Source of the DNA: Clostridiaceae bacterium | GTDB lineage: Bacteria; Bacillota; Clostridia; Lachnospirales; Lachnospiraceae | Length of the DNA stretch: 64,000 nt | Direction: 5' to 3' | Assembly (NCBI GenBank): GCA_910575795.1 | Contig: CAJTGE010000032.1 | Span: 1 to 64,000, forward strand | Shown here: piece after piece, positions 31,537 through 39,105 of the stretch | Layout: each line of letters begins with the position of its first letter | Position numbering within the stretch: position 1 is the stretch's first letter | Made by a program: the position numbers and the translations under genes | The notes under the pieces: generated by a model | Told to the model about the DNA's origin: nothing | The model's input: the letters and a program-made list of their open reading frames with translations, nothing else | Database searches by the model: none

Positions 31537-32994
31537 TTACCGAGAGGAATTGCCTTTTTGCCTTTTTGCTTCTGTCTGGTATTGATAGCCGTCTGCGTAC
31601 TGTTTTAACTTGCAGTTTCGATATGATGCGGATATCAATTCTCCGGTCAATGTGCGGACATCAAAACATCCTCTTTCTCTTACCATTACACGTCCACAGT
31701 GATGGCCGACGTGTTTCCCTTTCAGCACATCTGCCGTTACGATGTCCCCGTTCATGAAGCCGTATATGCGCTTGGCGCGTTTCCCGAGCTTTACCGTGAT
31801 GATGCCGCATTTATTGATCTTGCCCCTGAGCCTTGAGCCCCTGCCGACTGCCTTGACGTACAGCACGCGGCCATTGGTCCTGTCCCTGTACCCATCCTCC
31901 GGTACTGTCCCGACACATAAGGCATCGTAATGGTGGTCCTTGGGCAGGTTCAATTCTGTGCGGTTGTATTTCGTGTGCCCACCGCTTGAACATTCCATAT
32001 GGTCCGCCCCAAACATCTCAAATAACGGTCTTTCCGTTGCACGCCTGCTTGATGTTACCCAGGCACAGTACCGGTCTGATACGCCGACAGCCTGCCCTTC
32101 AAGGACCTTGCCGATGTTTTCGATCCGTATCTGGTTTAAGGTCTTCTTAGGCTTTTCCTCTGACTGCCCAGGATTTTTTCCTGCCTTGCCGGCGGACTCC
32201 TTTGCCTGGAGCTCCTTCTGCCACTGTTCAAGGGTGCGGTTCCCCTTTGCCTGGTTGCACTTATGGCAGGCGACCGTCAGGTTGGAAACCTTATCAGAGC
32301 CGCCCTGCCCCTTCGGGTGCTTGTGTTCCACCTCCAGGACTGGATCTCCGGAGGCTCCGCCGCAATACTGGCATGTATGCCCATATCTGTCCATAAGGTA
32401 TTCTTTTAACTCATATCCGGCAAGTGTACCATTCTGATATTCCTTGCCCTCAATATCTGGGTTGTCCAGAAGCTGCGTGTCAATGCGGACTGCCTCAAAG
32501 CTGCAGTCAGTGATATTGACCAGCTTCCTCAGCTTGCTTACCCAGTGTATGATATTGTCCACGATGCTCTGGACGCTTGGCGGGAGCCATCCGTCTTTCC
32601 TGCTGCTATCATAGGACTGGTGGTTCCCAACAGTCTTATTCCCCCACTTTGCCCTGCGATACCATGTCTCGCGGGTCCTGCGGTTACGCCTTGCTCCCCT
32701 CCTGGTGTCGAGGTTTTTCTTGACCGTGGAGGCCCTGTGCTCTATCTGGATATAATAGTATACAGTGTCGTCGTTGTTCCCGACTATCGCGATGCCGGTA
32801 TGCACGCTCCCCGGGTCAATCTTGATCCGGTATGAAGGCACGTCTTCCAGTGACCTGACATCGATATCTTTTAAGATGATGCTGAACGGGAAGTAACGGT
32901 ACACGCATGCCCGTTTCCTGTCCATTAACTGCCTGGCCCGTTTTTCTGTAACGAACCCGACAGGCTTCTTATGTTTGTCTAATGCGATTACCAT
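31537..32994 (-). CDS. iscB: IscB RNA-guided endonuclease
   Basis: 485 residues, RBS AAAAGGAG. N-terminal PLMP-type domain (KKPVGFVTEKRARQLMDRKRACVYRYFPFSIIL), in which PLMP itself is replaced by PVGF. RuvC-I IDPGSVHTGIAIVG, bridge helix TRRGARRNRRTRETWYRRAKW, HNH CQYCGG ... VEHKHPKGQGGSDKVSNLTVACHKCNQAKGN with a zinc knuckle, and RuvC-III HHYDALCVG are all intact. IscB, the ancestor of Cas9, nicks both DNA strands using an omega RNA. The length is normal for the family. The omega RNA region lies directly upstream, as expected, so the system looks functional. Confidence 0.93.
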   Translation of the reverse strand: MVIALDKHKKPVGFVTEKRARQLMDRKRACVYRYFPFSIILKDIDVRSLEDVPSYRIKIDPGSVHTGIAIVGNNDDTVYYYIQIEHRASTVKKNLDTRRGARRNRRTRETWYRRAKWGNKTVGNHQSYDSSRKDGWLPPSVQSIVDNIIHWVSKLRKLVNITDCSFEAVRIDTQLLDNPDIEGKEYQNGTLAGYELKEYLMDRYGHTCQYCGGASGDPVLEVEHKHPKGQGGSDKVSNLTVACHKCNQAKGNRTLEQWQKELQAKESAGKAGKNPGQSEEKPKKTLNQIRIENIGKVLEGQAVGVSDRYCAWVTSSRRATERPLFEMFGADHMECSSGGHTKYNRTELNLPKDHHYDALCVGTVPEDGYRDRTNGRVLYVKAVGRGSRLRGKINKCGIITVKLGKRAKRIYGFMNGDIVTADVLKGKHVGHHCGRVMVRERGCFDVRTLTGELISASYRNCKLKQYADGYQYQTEAKRQKGNSSR

Positions 32995-32999
32995 AAGTT

Positions 33000-33215
33000 C
33001 TCCTTTTTGTGCGCCCGTCAGGGCCTTGTAGTGTAACGGTTAGTTACGTCCCCTCGCCCGTTATCCGGAGTCGGCTGCGGCACAGCAACTGCCTTTTCTC
33101 GACTTTGGCTGTTTATGACTGTGTCCCATGGGTCATGTGCTGGGGAGGGACACACTGCCATGCATCCGGATAACTTGTTATTGATATCCCTAAGGATCAA
33201 CATAACTGGCTACTC
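33000..33215 (-). ncRNA. Omega RNA of the IscB element
   Basis: The region immediately upstream of iscB is non-coding and rich in stems, with CCGCAGCCGACTCCGG, ATAACGGGCGAGGGG and GTAACTAACCGTTAC blocks like those of known IscB omega RNAs. By family precedent the 5' end carries the guide; its boundary near 33200-33220 is an estimate. Confidence 0.65.
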
Positions 33216-33311
33216 AACCAAAAAAAAACAAACTGCTTACGCTTGCTTTATAGACCCGAAGGCCTACTTCCACAAGCTCGGCAATTCATTGCCGAGTTGG
33301 TTGACGTGGCC

Positions 33312-33473
33312 TTATTCGCATTTGAATGTGACCTTATGCCCCGGGTTTTCCTTGACCAACTGCTCCTTCAGCTCGTCAACCATCATGTTATTATCCAGGG
33401 CCGCCTGGACGACATCAACCAGTTTCTTGCCATCCAGGTACGCCCAGATGGTCTTTCGCTTCTGCCTCCTCAT
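33312..33473 (-). CDS. Small protein, paralogue of the one at 31122
   Basis: 53 residues: MRRQKRKTIWAYLDGKKLVDVVQAALDNN then a basic tail ending HKVTFKCE. About half of its positions match the 51-residue protein on the other side of the IscB element. The IscB left hairpin begins 16 nt after its stop. Ribosome site AAGAAAGGA lies upstream. Confidence 0.6.
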   Translation of the reverse strand: MRRQKRKTIWAYLDGKKLVDVVQAALDNNMMVDELKEQLVKENPGHKVTFKCE

Positions 33474-33497
33474 TTTTCCGTATCCTTTCTTCTTTTC

Positions 33498-33722
33498 TTA
33501 ATTAAGCAGCTCCAGGGAACTGCGCGGGAAATCCGCATTGCACTGAGTCTCGCTGATGTAGACTTTTACCTGTCCCCCGTCTTCAGTAAACCCGACGATC
33601 CTGCCGAATTTCCGGTGGTGTTCGTCAGACGTGTCGGAAATGACACGCACATGCTTGCCGATCAGTTCCTCGTTTTCGTACAGATCCTCCAAGGGGAGCC
33701 TGCCTGTTTGTGTTATCTGCAT
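33498..33722 (-). CDS. Small hypothetical protein (SH3-like)
   Basis: 74 residues from ATG 33722 (GAAGGAG upstream). The sequence LIGKHVRVISDTSDEHHRKFGRIVGFTEDGGQVKVYI looks like a small beta-barrel of the KOW/SH3 type. The longer frame to 33863 overlaps the neighbouring gene and is less likely. Function unknown. Confidence 0.6.
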   Translation of the reverse strand: MQITQTGRLPLEDLYENEELIGKHVRVISDTSDEHHRKFGRIVGFTEDGGQVKVYISETQCNADFPRSSLELLN

Positions 33723-33747
33723 TCTACTTTTTCTCCTTCTTTCTAAA

Positions 33748-34182
33748 TTAATCCTCATCGTATTCCCCGCACAGTTCAGCGATTCTGGAATACATCTTTT
33801 CCCGCATTTCCTGTGCATAGGCCCTGTATTCCTTTGCCTTTTTGGTAGGTTTGAACCAGACACTGTCCTGATCCGCCTCGCTCATCTGTCCATACTGCTC
33901 ATCTGTTTTGTCGATATATTCCCGGTAGATGGCATGGGCGGAATCGGAGCCTATCACATGGCGGTAGCGTCCAAGGCTCTTATGGCTTCCACGGAGCTGC
34001 GCGTTTTCGTAGAGCATACGGATCACCTCATGGTCAAGCCCTTTCTGCCCCTCGGCATCATAGGCTTCCGATAGTTTCTCGCATCTCCACGAACGATAGG
34101 GAGATGAGTCGTTGGAACTGTGGGAAGATATATATACTCCATCTTTCTTCACCGTAATTCGGTTAATAAGCTCAACACTCAT
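33748..34182 (-). CDS. Hypothetical protein
   Basis: 144 residues, MSVELINRITVKKDGVYISSHSSNDSSPYRSWRCEKLSEAYD. The alternating charged helices after residue 45 and the N-terminal beta hairpin are of a kind often seen in Clostridia plasmids. Soluble, function unknown. RBS GGAGGGGAAAA before the ATG. Confidence 0.65.
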   Translation of the reverse strand: MSVELINRITVKKDGVYISSHSSNDSSPYRSWRCEKLSEAYDAEGQKGLDHEVIRMLYENAQLRGSHKSLGRYRHVIGSDSAHAIYREYIDKTDEQYGQMSEADQDSVWFKPTKKAKEYRAYAQEMREKMYSRIAELCGEYDED

Positions 34183-34227
34183 TTTTCCCCTCCGTCTTTT
34201 TTATTTTTTTTCGAACATTATGCGCTG

Positions 34228-34440
34228 TCAGCCATCAAGCTCTGCGAACATACGGGACAGCTCACTTCTGCAGTCCCTGCAGAGATTGACTGCCACTCCG
34301 TTGTTTGAGACAACCCGCATTTTCCCAGCAATCTTCGCACTCTGGAACACGCAGAGTGACCGGATATCGTTTCCATAGCACCCACAGCATGCGCAGGTGG
34401 TCGCATCTTTGGGGGATTCCGGGACAACTATCTGGAACAT
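34228..34440 (-). CDS. Small zinc-finger-like protein
   Basis: 70 residues, RBS GGAAGGAGG. CACCGCYG at residues 16-23 and LCRDCRSEL near 53 give two Cys pairs that could form a treble-clef or ribbon zinc site. The start overlaps the end of the upstream gene by 13 nt. Function unknown. Confidence 0.6.
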   Translation of the reverse strand: MFQIVVPESPKDATTCACCGCYGNDIRSLCVFQSAKIAGKMRVVSNNGVAVNLCRDCRSELSRMFAELDG

Positions 34441-34937
34441 ACGCTGTCCTCCTTCCTCTCATTGATCGGGAACGCGCACAGGCACCGGAACGGATATTCC
34501 GTATTGTTTTCTGCTACAGCCCTGCAGGCTTCCTCACAATTATGCGCTCTGGTAACTCCAACAAACAGAGGCGCTTTCACATCAAACCAGGAGTCTTCAT
34601 ATTCTTCATCAGAAAGACATCTGTCATCCGTATCAGATCCCAGCGCATCCGCATCAAAAACCCGTGTGTCTCTTACCCAGTAAGCGTTTACGCATACCAC
34701 GTAGAGTTTCTGCATATCTTTTTCCACTGCGGCATCCTGATTCCCACATTCCACAGGGAGGCATGCCTTGATATCGGCGATGCCGTACATGCCTGTCGTA
34801 TACTCATTCCCCCTGGAATCGGTATTCAGTTTATACTGGTTCCCATCGAACCATACGGAATCACCGGCCTTTTTGGTACACTGGTGGATGTTTTTCTCGT
34901 ATCCATTGTATTTCTTTCCAACCTCAAATTTCTGCAT
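34428..34937 (-). CDS. Hypothetical protein
   Basis: 169 residues starting MQKFEVGKKYNGYEKNIHQCTKKAGDSVWFDGNQYKL; RBS AGGAGGAAAAAG. A beta-rich first half with a Gly-Asp region is followed by an Asp/Glu-rich stretch and a Cys-containing end (NCEEACRAVAENNTEYPFRCLCAF). No family recognised. Part of a run of small genes between IscB and TraX. Confidence 0.6.
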   Translation of the reverse strand: MQKFEVGKKYNGYEKNIHQCTKKAGDSVWFDGNQYKLNTDSRGNEYTTGMYGIADIKACLPVECGNQDAAVEKDMQKLYVVCVNAYWVRDTRVFDADALGSDTDDRCLSDEEYEDSWFDVKAPLFVGVTRAHNCEEACRAVAENNTEYPFRCLCAFPINERKEDSVCSR

Positions 34938-34952
34938 ATCTTTTTCCTCCTA

Positions 34953-35405
34953 TTATTTTTCCTGCGTTTTCCTGATCTTTGGGAAGCAGGCTGCCTTCCC
35001 TTCTTTCCTGCACCATATGTCTTCGATAGCCTCCAGCGTCACATTGACGGCTAGCTCTATGATGAACATGCGACCCTGGTAACGTTCTATGACCTTACAG
35101 AGATCATTGACCAGATTGTCCCAGTAGGCACCGGAGCCATCCACACCGCTGTACTGTTTAAACAGCCTCCAGACATCCGTGATAGCGGCCTTATACTGTT
35201 CTTTCGACAAGGAGCACTCCCCGGCTTTCTCACGCTTCACTTCCTGCCATACGACCAGGCAGAATAGGCGGTTGAACACGCCCTTCCCTGCCTGCCTGAT
35301 ACATGCCGCGATCTCCTTTTCTGTGACCCTTTCCGGGTGCTGCAGCATGACAAGTGCCCTGGCATATGCCGCATACCAGTATTCTTTCAGTTCTTTTTCT
35401 GTCAT
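34953..35405 (-). CDS. Hypothetical helical protein
   Basis: 150 residues, MTEKELKEYWYAAYARALVMLQHPERVTEKEIAACIRQAGKG and further amphipathic helices. Entirely helical, no motif recognised. It lies 11 nt downstream of the gene at 35417 and so probably shares its transcript. Confidence 0.6.
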   Translation of the reverse strand: MTEKELKEYWYAAYARALVMLQHPERVTEKEIAACIRQAGKGVFNRLFCLVVWQEVKREKAGECSLSKEQYKAAITDVWRLFKQYSGVDGSGAYWDNLVNDLCKVIERYQGRMFIIELAVNVTLEAIEDIWCRKEGKAACFPKIRKTQEK

Positions 35406-35416
35406 GCTGTCCTCCC

Positions 35417-35824
35417 TTATCCCACGAGCGCCGGATCCTGCGCAACTCCCGGGGTGTCCAGGCCGTCATAGGCGATCATACGGTTCTTTAAGATGTCGCA
35501 GATAGTCTCCCGGTCCACGTCCATCCAGTTGTAGCTCCACCCGTAATCTGCCGCCCCGAAATTATCCCAGGAGTAGTAATCCAGGCATCCAAGCGCGAAC
35601 CAGAGCGGGTCATATGTTTTCTCGGTCATGCCGATGAAAGCCATCACTTTTTCCTTTTTAATCCAGGAATCCGTGACATCCACCTCGCATTCCCCGAACT
35701 GGAACCTGCCCGGATCATCTGGGTACGGCTCACAGCAGAGGATGCGGAATACATTTTCTTCATGCTCCACATCCACCAGACGCCCATGCTCGAAAAAGTC
35801 CTTGTCTCCGTAATTGATGTACAT
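35417..35824 (-). CDS. Hypothetical acidic protein
   Basis: 135 residues, first gene behind the motif at 35866; RBS AAAGGGGAAAG. It contains MYINYGDKDFFEHGRLVDVEHEENVFRILCCEPYPDD and an aromatic stretch DYYSWDNFGAADYGWSYNWMDVD. Beta-rich, soluble, function unknown. It heads a unit that may run to the gene at 33498. Confidence 0.65.
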   Translation of the reverse strand: MYINYGDKDFFEHGRLVDVEHEENVFRILCCEPYPDDPGRFQFGECEVDVTDSWIKKEKVMAFIGMTEKTYDPLWFALGCLDYYSWDNFGAADYGWSYNWMDVDRETICDILKNRMIAYDGLDTPGVAQDPALVG

Positions 35825-35865
35825 TGCTTTCCCCTTTCTCTATGTCTTATTTGATGATTCATGGA

Positions 35866-35873
35866 AAGTATGG
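35866..35873 (-). promoter_or_regulatory. Promoter-like motif CCATACTT
   Basis: Exact copy, 41 nt before the start at 35824, with the CCGTTT lead-in shared with the copy at 53397. Confidence 0.65.
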
Positions 35874-35947
35874 AAACGGGGAAGCCTGCATGGGGCCAAA
35901 AAGGCCGGAATATGTACCAGGAACGCCTAGACAATAGCAATTCTCTC

Positions 35948-36703
35948 TTATATATTGGCGGTTGCTACCCGGAGCATCCACAGCGCGGCCAGATGCGCCG
36001 GATAGGCCACGTAAAACCATTTCCTCCATTTCTTATCCCCGGGCCTGCCATTATCCATACTTGTGACCCACATCCATGCTGCCATAAGTGCCATAGATGC
36101 CGCCGCCCGCCCGATAAACCCATTGGCGATCCAGCTGGATTTCTCAAAGAGGAAACACAGGGCTGCCGCCATCATGAAACGTCGGTTTCCGTCTGCGCAT
36201 ACCAGCGCACCGATCAGGAACACGCCCGCAATGCCGTAGTCCGAATGGAGGAACTGTGCCAGTATGCCAGCGAACGCGATGCATGTAGCCAGAGTCCACC
36301 TATCCCTTATATAGCATTTTTCCCGGTAAGCCCAGAAAGCTGCCGCTGACAGAGCCAAGGTGAAGAACACATTCTGGTGGACATGGACCAGGATTCGCCC
36401 GAAAAACGCCAGGTCAAAGGGAATCTCAGACAGGAACGCGTATATAAGGAGCCTCTTGGCATAAGCCCGGATGTTGTGGGTATATTTGATGCCCTGGGCG
36501 GTAAGGTATGCATACAGGGGGAAAGATAAGCGGCCCAGTGTCCTGGTAAGTGTCCAGGCCATGGAGCCATAAGGCAGGAGCGTGGCGCCTGCATGGTCTA
36601 TAAACATCAGCACGAGGGCGATAAGTTTGATCTGGGTGTTATCCAGGGATATACGGCTGCCCACATGCCGTCCGCCGGCATTGTTTCCCTGTGGTTTCTG
36701 CAT
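35948..36703 (-). CDS. traX: TraX family membrane protein
   Basis: 251 residues, about eight transmembrane helices. The opening NTQIKLIALVLMFIDHAGATL and RTLGRLSFPLYAYLTAQGIKYT blocks are diagnostic of the TraX family. In the F plasmid TraX N-acetylates pilin; in Firmicutes the acetylation target is unknown. Its presence agrees with a conjugative element, although it lies 6 kb from the VirB4 module. RBS AAGGAGGAAA; motif at 36734 is 30 nt upstream. Confidence 0.85.
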   Translation of the reverse strand: MQKPQGNNAGGRHVGSRISLDNTQIKLIALVLMFIDHAGATLLPYGSMAWTLTRTLGRLSFPLYAYLTAQGIKYTHNIRAYAKRLLIYAFLSEIPFDLAFFGRILVHVHQNVFFTLALSAAAFWAYREKCYIRDRWTLATCIAFAGILAQFLHSDYGIAGVFLIGALVCADGNRRFMMAAALCFLFEKSSWIANGFIGRAAASMALMAAWMWVTSMDNGRPGDKKWRKWFYVAYPAHLAALWMLRVATANI

Positions 36704-36733
36704 TGGCTGTTTCCTCCTTTATTGCATACGGGG

Positions 36734-36741
36734 AAGTATGT
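36734..36741 (-). promoter_or_regulatory. Promoter-like motif, variant ACATACTT
   Basis: One-base variant, 30 nt before traX, with a TTATCCGCA box 29 nt further upstream. Confidence 0.55.
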
Positions 36742-36770
36742 CTCCAAACGGGCATTTATCGTTCCCATTC

Positions 36771-36779
36771 TGCGGATAA
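36771..36779 (-). repeat. TTATCCGCA box
   Basis: Sense strand CTTATCCGCAGAAT, upstream of the traX motif. Confidence 0.5.
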
Positions 36780-36823
36780 GAAATTCTTAAGGAAAATATT
36801 TTCGCTGTCGCCGCCTTGAGCTG

Positions 36824-36853
36824 TTGACAGTTTTCCATGATATATTGTAAAAT
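36824..36853 (+). promoter_or_regulatory. SigA-type promoter, plus strand
   Basis: TTGACA at 36824, 18-nt spacer, TAAAAT at 36848 within an AT-rich stretch. It points at the two plus-strand genes at 36891 and 37075, which lack the CCATACTT motif. Confidence 0.55.
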
Positions 36854-36890
36854 ATTAACAAAATTCTTCTAAAAATGAGGTGTTTTGTTA

Positions 36891-37037
36891 ATGTTATTGG
36901 TTAAGACAAGACCCATTCCCTACTGCGAGGAAAAACCAAAGAGAAGAAAACCATACTACACACCGACTTGCTACAGTTACAAGAAAAAAAGCCCGCCAAG
37001 CCGGGGTGGGCTCACAAAGCCGGAGGACTATGTGTAA
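36891..37037 (+). CDS. Small basic leader-like protein
   Basis: 48 residues with GAGG 10 nt upstream: MLLVKTRPIPYCEEKPKRRKPYY, then a KKKSPPSRGGLTKPEDYV tail. Its 3' half overlaps a hairpin (36990-37012) that reads as a terminator on the other strand. It may be a genuine small protein or a leader peptide for the next gene. Confidence 0.4.
   Translation: MLLVKTRPIPYCEEKPKRRKPYYTPTCYSYKKKSPPSRGGLTKPEDYV
36984..37012 (-). terminator. Hairpin with T-run on the minus strand
   Basis: AGCCCACC/GGCGGGCT-type stem followed by TTTTTTTCTT on the minus strand. No minus-strand gene clearly ends here, so an antisense transcript is possible. Confidence 0.5.
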
Positions 37038-37074
37038 ATAATGGCACGCTGACACCAAAATGAGGAGGTGCGAT

Positions 37075-37572
37075 ATGATCCAGACGAGCGGTACAGAACT
37101 ACATTTAATCAATTTGCTGCAGGAAAGTCACAAAGAAGTATACAATCACCCATCCAAACGCCAGGGGTTTCTTCTCCTATACAGATGTTTTCTGGCTGCG
37201 ACAGATAAGGAGCCAGATTCTTTCCACAGATCACAAGCTAAAAAATGCGGGTTCATTGCTGACGTCTTGTCGGAAAAGGAACTGTCCAAACTGCTCCATG
37301 CAATGGATTGTCAAGGACTGCAGAACGGCCAGGTTCTGTCCAGGAACGATGCGGGAATCATCACATCTCTTGACCATATGTATCCAGACAGCCTAATTGA
37401 TGATTCCGCTATAGTCAGGGTCGGCAGCCGTGGTTTTGTTTTTTGCAAGGAAGATGTGCCAAAATTAACGAAACGGCATTTCAGCATCCTTTCTGCTTTG
37501 GCGGAAACAGAACAACTTGCCAACCCTGTGTATGTGGAAGTATCTGAAAACGGGCGGCTTGTTGTTGATTAA
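37075..37572 (+). CDS. Hypothetical protein, plus strand
   Basis: 165 residues from ATG 37075 (GAGGAGG upstream). MIQTSGTELHLINLLQESHKEVYNH, then helical segments with VLSEKELSKLLHAMDCQGLQNGQVL. Soluble; no recognised motif. Driven by what looks like an ordinary SigA promoter, against the strand of its neighbours, so it is regulated separately and could be a maintenance or control gene. Confidence 0.55.
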   Translation: MIQTSGTELHLINLLQESHKEVYNHPSKRQGFLLLYRCFLAATDKEPDSFHRSQAKKCGFIADVLSEKELSKLLHAMDCQGLQNGQVLSRNDAGIITSLDHMYPDSLIDDSAIVRVGSRGFVFCKEDVPKLTKRHFSILSALAETEQLANPVYVEVSENGRLVVD

Positions 37573-37641
37573 CATGCAAAATTGGTATTGCCAGTTTGTC
37601 CTCCCCAGTGTCCTTCTGGCCTGTGGCTTTCTTATACACAC

Positions 37642-37680
37642 AAAAAAAAGACCAGCATACCGCAAAGGTACACCAGTCTT
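37642..37680 (-). terminator. Rho-independent terminator
   Basis: AGACTGGTGTACC/GGTATGCTGGTCT stem followed by a T-run on the minus strand, after the stop at 37716. Confidence 0.85.
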
Positions 37681-37715
37681 TTCCATTGGATCACAAATCC
37701 CAGTCTCTTGCCTGC

Positions 37716-38210
37716 TTAATCTACCTTCAGCATGACTCCACCTTCGATGAATCCATGCTCATCCAAAGCGACAACCTCAAATCCAATCGGACTATAGAAA
37801 TCCTTGAGCTGATCCGTCATGAGCTGCGCAAATACCGGGTTTCCAGGGATTCTGTCTATCTTCCGCCGTTTCTGGATTGCCGATGCGACCATCTGCGTCC
37901 CATACCCATGGTGCCGGAAGTCCGGCAATACAAAGACATCAGACAGCAGGAGCGAGTCGCTGGTATGTACCGGATGCTTTTCAATCAGATCGCAGCAATC
38001 GTCTGCGTATCCAAGCGTGCAGTATCCAATCAGTTTCCCGTCCAGATAAGCGCCCCATGCGAAATCCTCATTGTCTTCCAGAAACTGCTCCACATCGAAG
38101 CCGGATGTCCAGTCCATAGCAATAACCTTCCCTTCGTCTGAGAATGGGATTGGCCTGACTTCCAAGGCTCTTACCGAGTTGTTCTTCTCATTCTTTTTTT
38201 CTTTACTCAT
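37716..38210 (-). CDS. GNAT family N-acetyltransferase
   Basis: 164 residues. The core has ERxxGAYLDGKLIGYCTLGY, then LLLSDVFVLPDFRHHGYGTQMV with the RxxGxG acetyl-CoA loop (RHHGYG), and a typical C-terminal FYSPIGFEVVALDEHGFI. GNAT enzymes acetylate amines on small molecules or proteins; the substrate is not evident. Possibly a resistance or modifying enzyme carried as cargo. It ends at a strong terminator. Confidence 0.85.
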   Translation of the reverse strand: MSKEKKNEKNNSVRALEVRPIPFSDEGKVIAMDWTSGFDVEQFLEDNEDFAWGAYLDGKLIGYCTLGYADDCCDLIEKHPVHTSDSLLLSDVFVLPDFRHHGYGTQMVASAIQKRRKIDRIPGNPVFAQLMTDQLKDFYSPIGFEVVALDEHGFIEGGVMLKVD

Positions 38211-38303
38211 TTTCTTTTACCTTACCCTTTCTTTTTTGTTTGCCGCCTTGCCTATAACACCAACATGGGTTTCTTATGGCTCTCATTGCTTTCATACGGA
38301 TCT

Positions 38304-38699
38304 TTAAAATAATACTCCTTCCAGAGCGCCATCTGTTACCGGGATCATATCCCCATTTCCCCTATAAAGCGAGAGTGATAAAAGTTCTAGCGGGGAGATC
38401 TCCGGCTCGTCTTCATCACCCGTGTAGACAATAAACGCCTGAACCTTTTCCACCGACCCTTCTGCATGATTCAGCGGCTCCGATTCCGGGGAGTGGAGTG
38501 TGTTCAGCCTATACATCACGCAGTGAAGCACTGTCGGATCGTCCTCGTCAACCTCCATATCGCAGTTTCTAAAGTCGAACGAAAAGTCTTTTCCGCCTAT
38601 GCGCATTTCGTATCCTCCCAAAACGATACAGTATCCTTCCTCCATCCGAATCTCACGATCAAACCGAATGTCTGCTTCCATTATCATGTCTTCTTTCAT
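38304..38699 (-). CDS. Hypothetical acidic protein
   Basis: 131 residues, MKEDMIMEADIRFDREIRMEEGYCIVLGGYEMRIGGKDFSFDFRNCDMEVDEDDP. Beta-rich and acidic, with a LSPLELLSLSLYRG helix near the end. RBS AGGAGGAAAATT. The upstream motif at 38777 marks a separate unit. No family recognised. Confidence 0.6.
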   Translation of the reverse strand: MKEDMIMEADIRFDREIRMEEGYCIVLGGYEMRIGGKDFSFDFRNCDMEVDEDDPTVLHCVMYRLNTLHSPESEPLNHAEGSVEKVQAFIVYTGDEDEPEISPLELLSLSLYRGNGDMIPVTDGALEGVLF

Positions 38700-38776
38700 T
38701 GTCTTGAATTTTCCTCCTTATTTTTATCCCTTTTCCCTTTCATTTTTCTCTGATGCCTTATGTTCTGTTACAGAAA

Positions 38777-38784
38777 AAGTATGT
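38777..38784 (-). promoter_or_regulatory. Promoter-like motif, variant ACATACTT
   Basis: One-base variant, 77 nt before the start at 38699. Confidence 0.5.
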
Positions 38785-38856
38785 GAACAGGGGGAGCTGT
38801 GATATGACTATTTTTCCAAATAAGGATTTTTCACGGAGCGCAGAGAAATCAGGTAC

Positions 38857-38900
38857 AAAAAAACAGCCGTCAAACAGAGATATCTCTGCTCACGGCTGTA
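38857..38900 (-). terminator. Rho-independent terminator
   Basis: CAGCCGTGAGCAGAG/CTCTGTTTGACGGCTG stem followed by T7 on the minus strand, overlapping the stop of the small gene at 38890. Confidence 0.85.
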
Positions 38901-38991
38901 ATTCCGCCACCGCAACGCCCGAAACGTCATCGGGGTAGATCGCCCCGGAAATTGCATCATGGCTACTGCAAGGAACGGGCATGGATGACAT
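38890..38991 (-). CDS. Very small protein
   Basis: 33 residues (MSSMPVPCSSHDAISGAIYP, then DDVSGVAVAELQP), AAGGA 7 nt before ATG 38991, and a strong terminator at its end. This tight RBS-ORF-terminator layout argues for expression. Function unknown. Confidence 0.45.
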   Translation of the reverse strand: MSSMPVPCSSHDAISGAIYPDDVSGVAVAELQP

Positions 38992-39054
38992 GCTCAATTC
39001 CTTGTCATATGTACTTACTAATATTATGGGATCACCATGCGCACCGAAACCCAC

Positions 39055-39095
39055 AAAAAAAACGCGGAGAGCACCCAAATATTTTTCTCACCGCA
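39055..39095 (-). terminator. Rho-independent terminator
   Basis: GCGGTGAGA/TCTCCGC stem followed by T8 on the minus strand, after the stop at 39106. Confidence 0.75.
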
Positions 39096-39105
39096 TTTTT
39101 TCTTT

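Larger units (their letters stand above)
31515..33300 (-). mobile_element. IscB-type IS200/IS605-like element
   Basis: The iscB gene and its omega RNA are bounded by two near-identical hairpins: CTCGGTAATTGAATTACCGAG at 31524-31544 (overlapping the iscB stop) and CTCGGCAATGAATTGCCGAG at 33277-33296. No tnpA is present, so movement would need one in trans. Exact ends are not determined. Confidence 0.55.

Noticed and set aside
36894..37112. Hydrophobic 72-codon minus-strand frame
   Set aside because: No ribosome site and it crosses the terminator-like hairpin; the plus-strand small ORF fits better.
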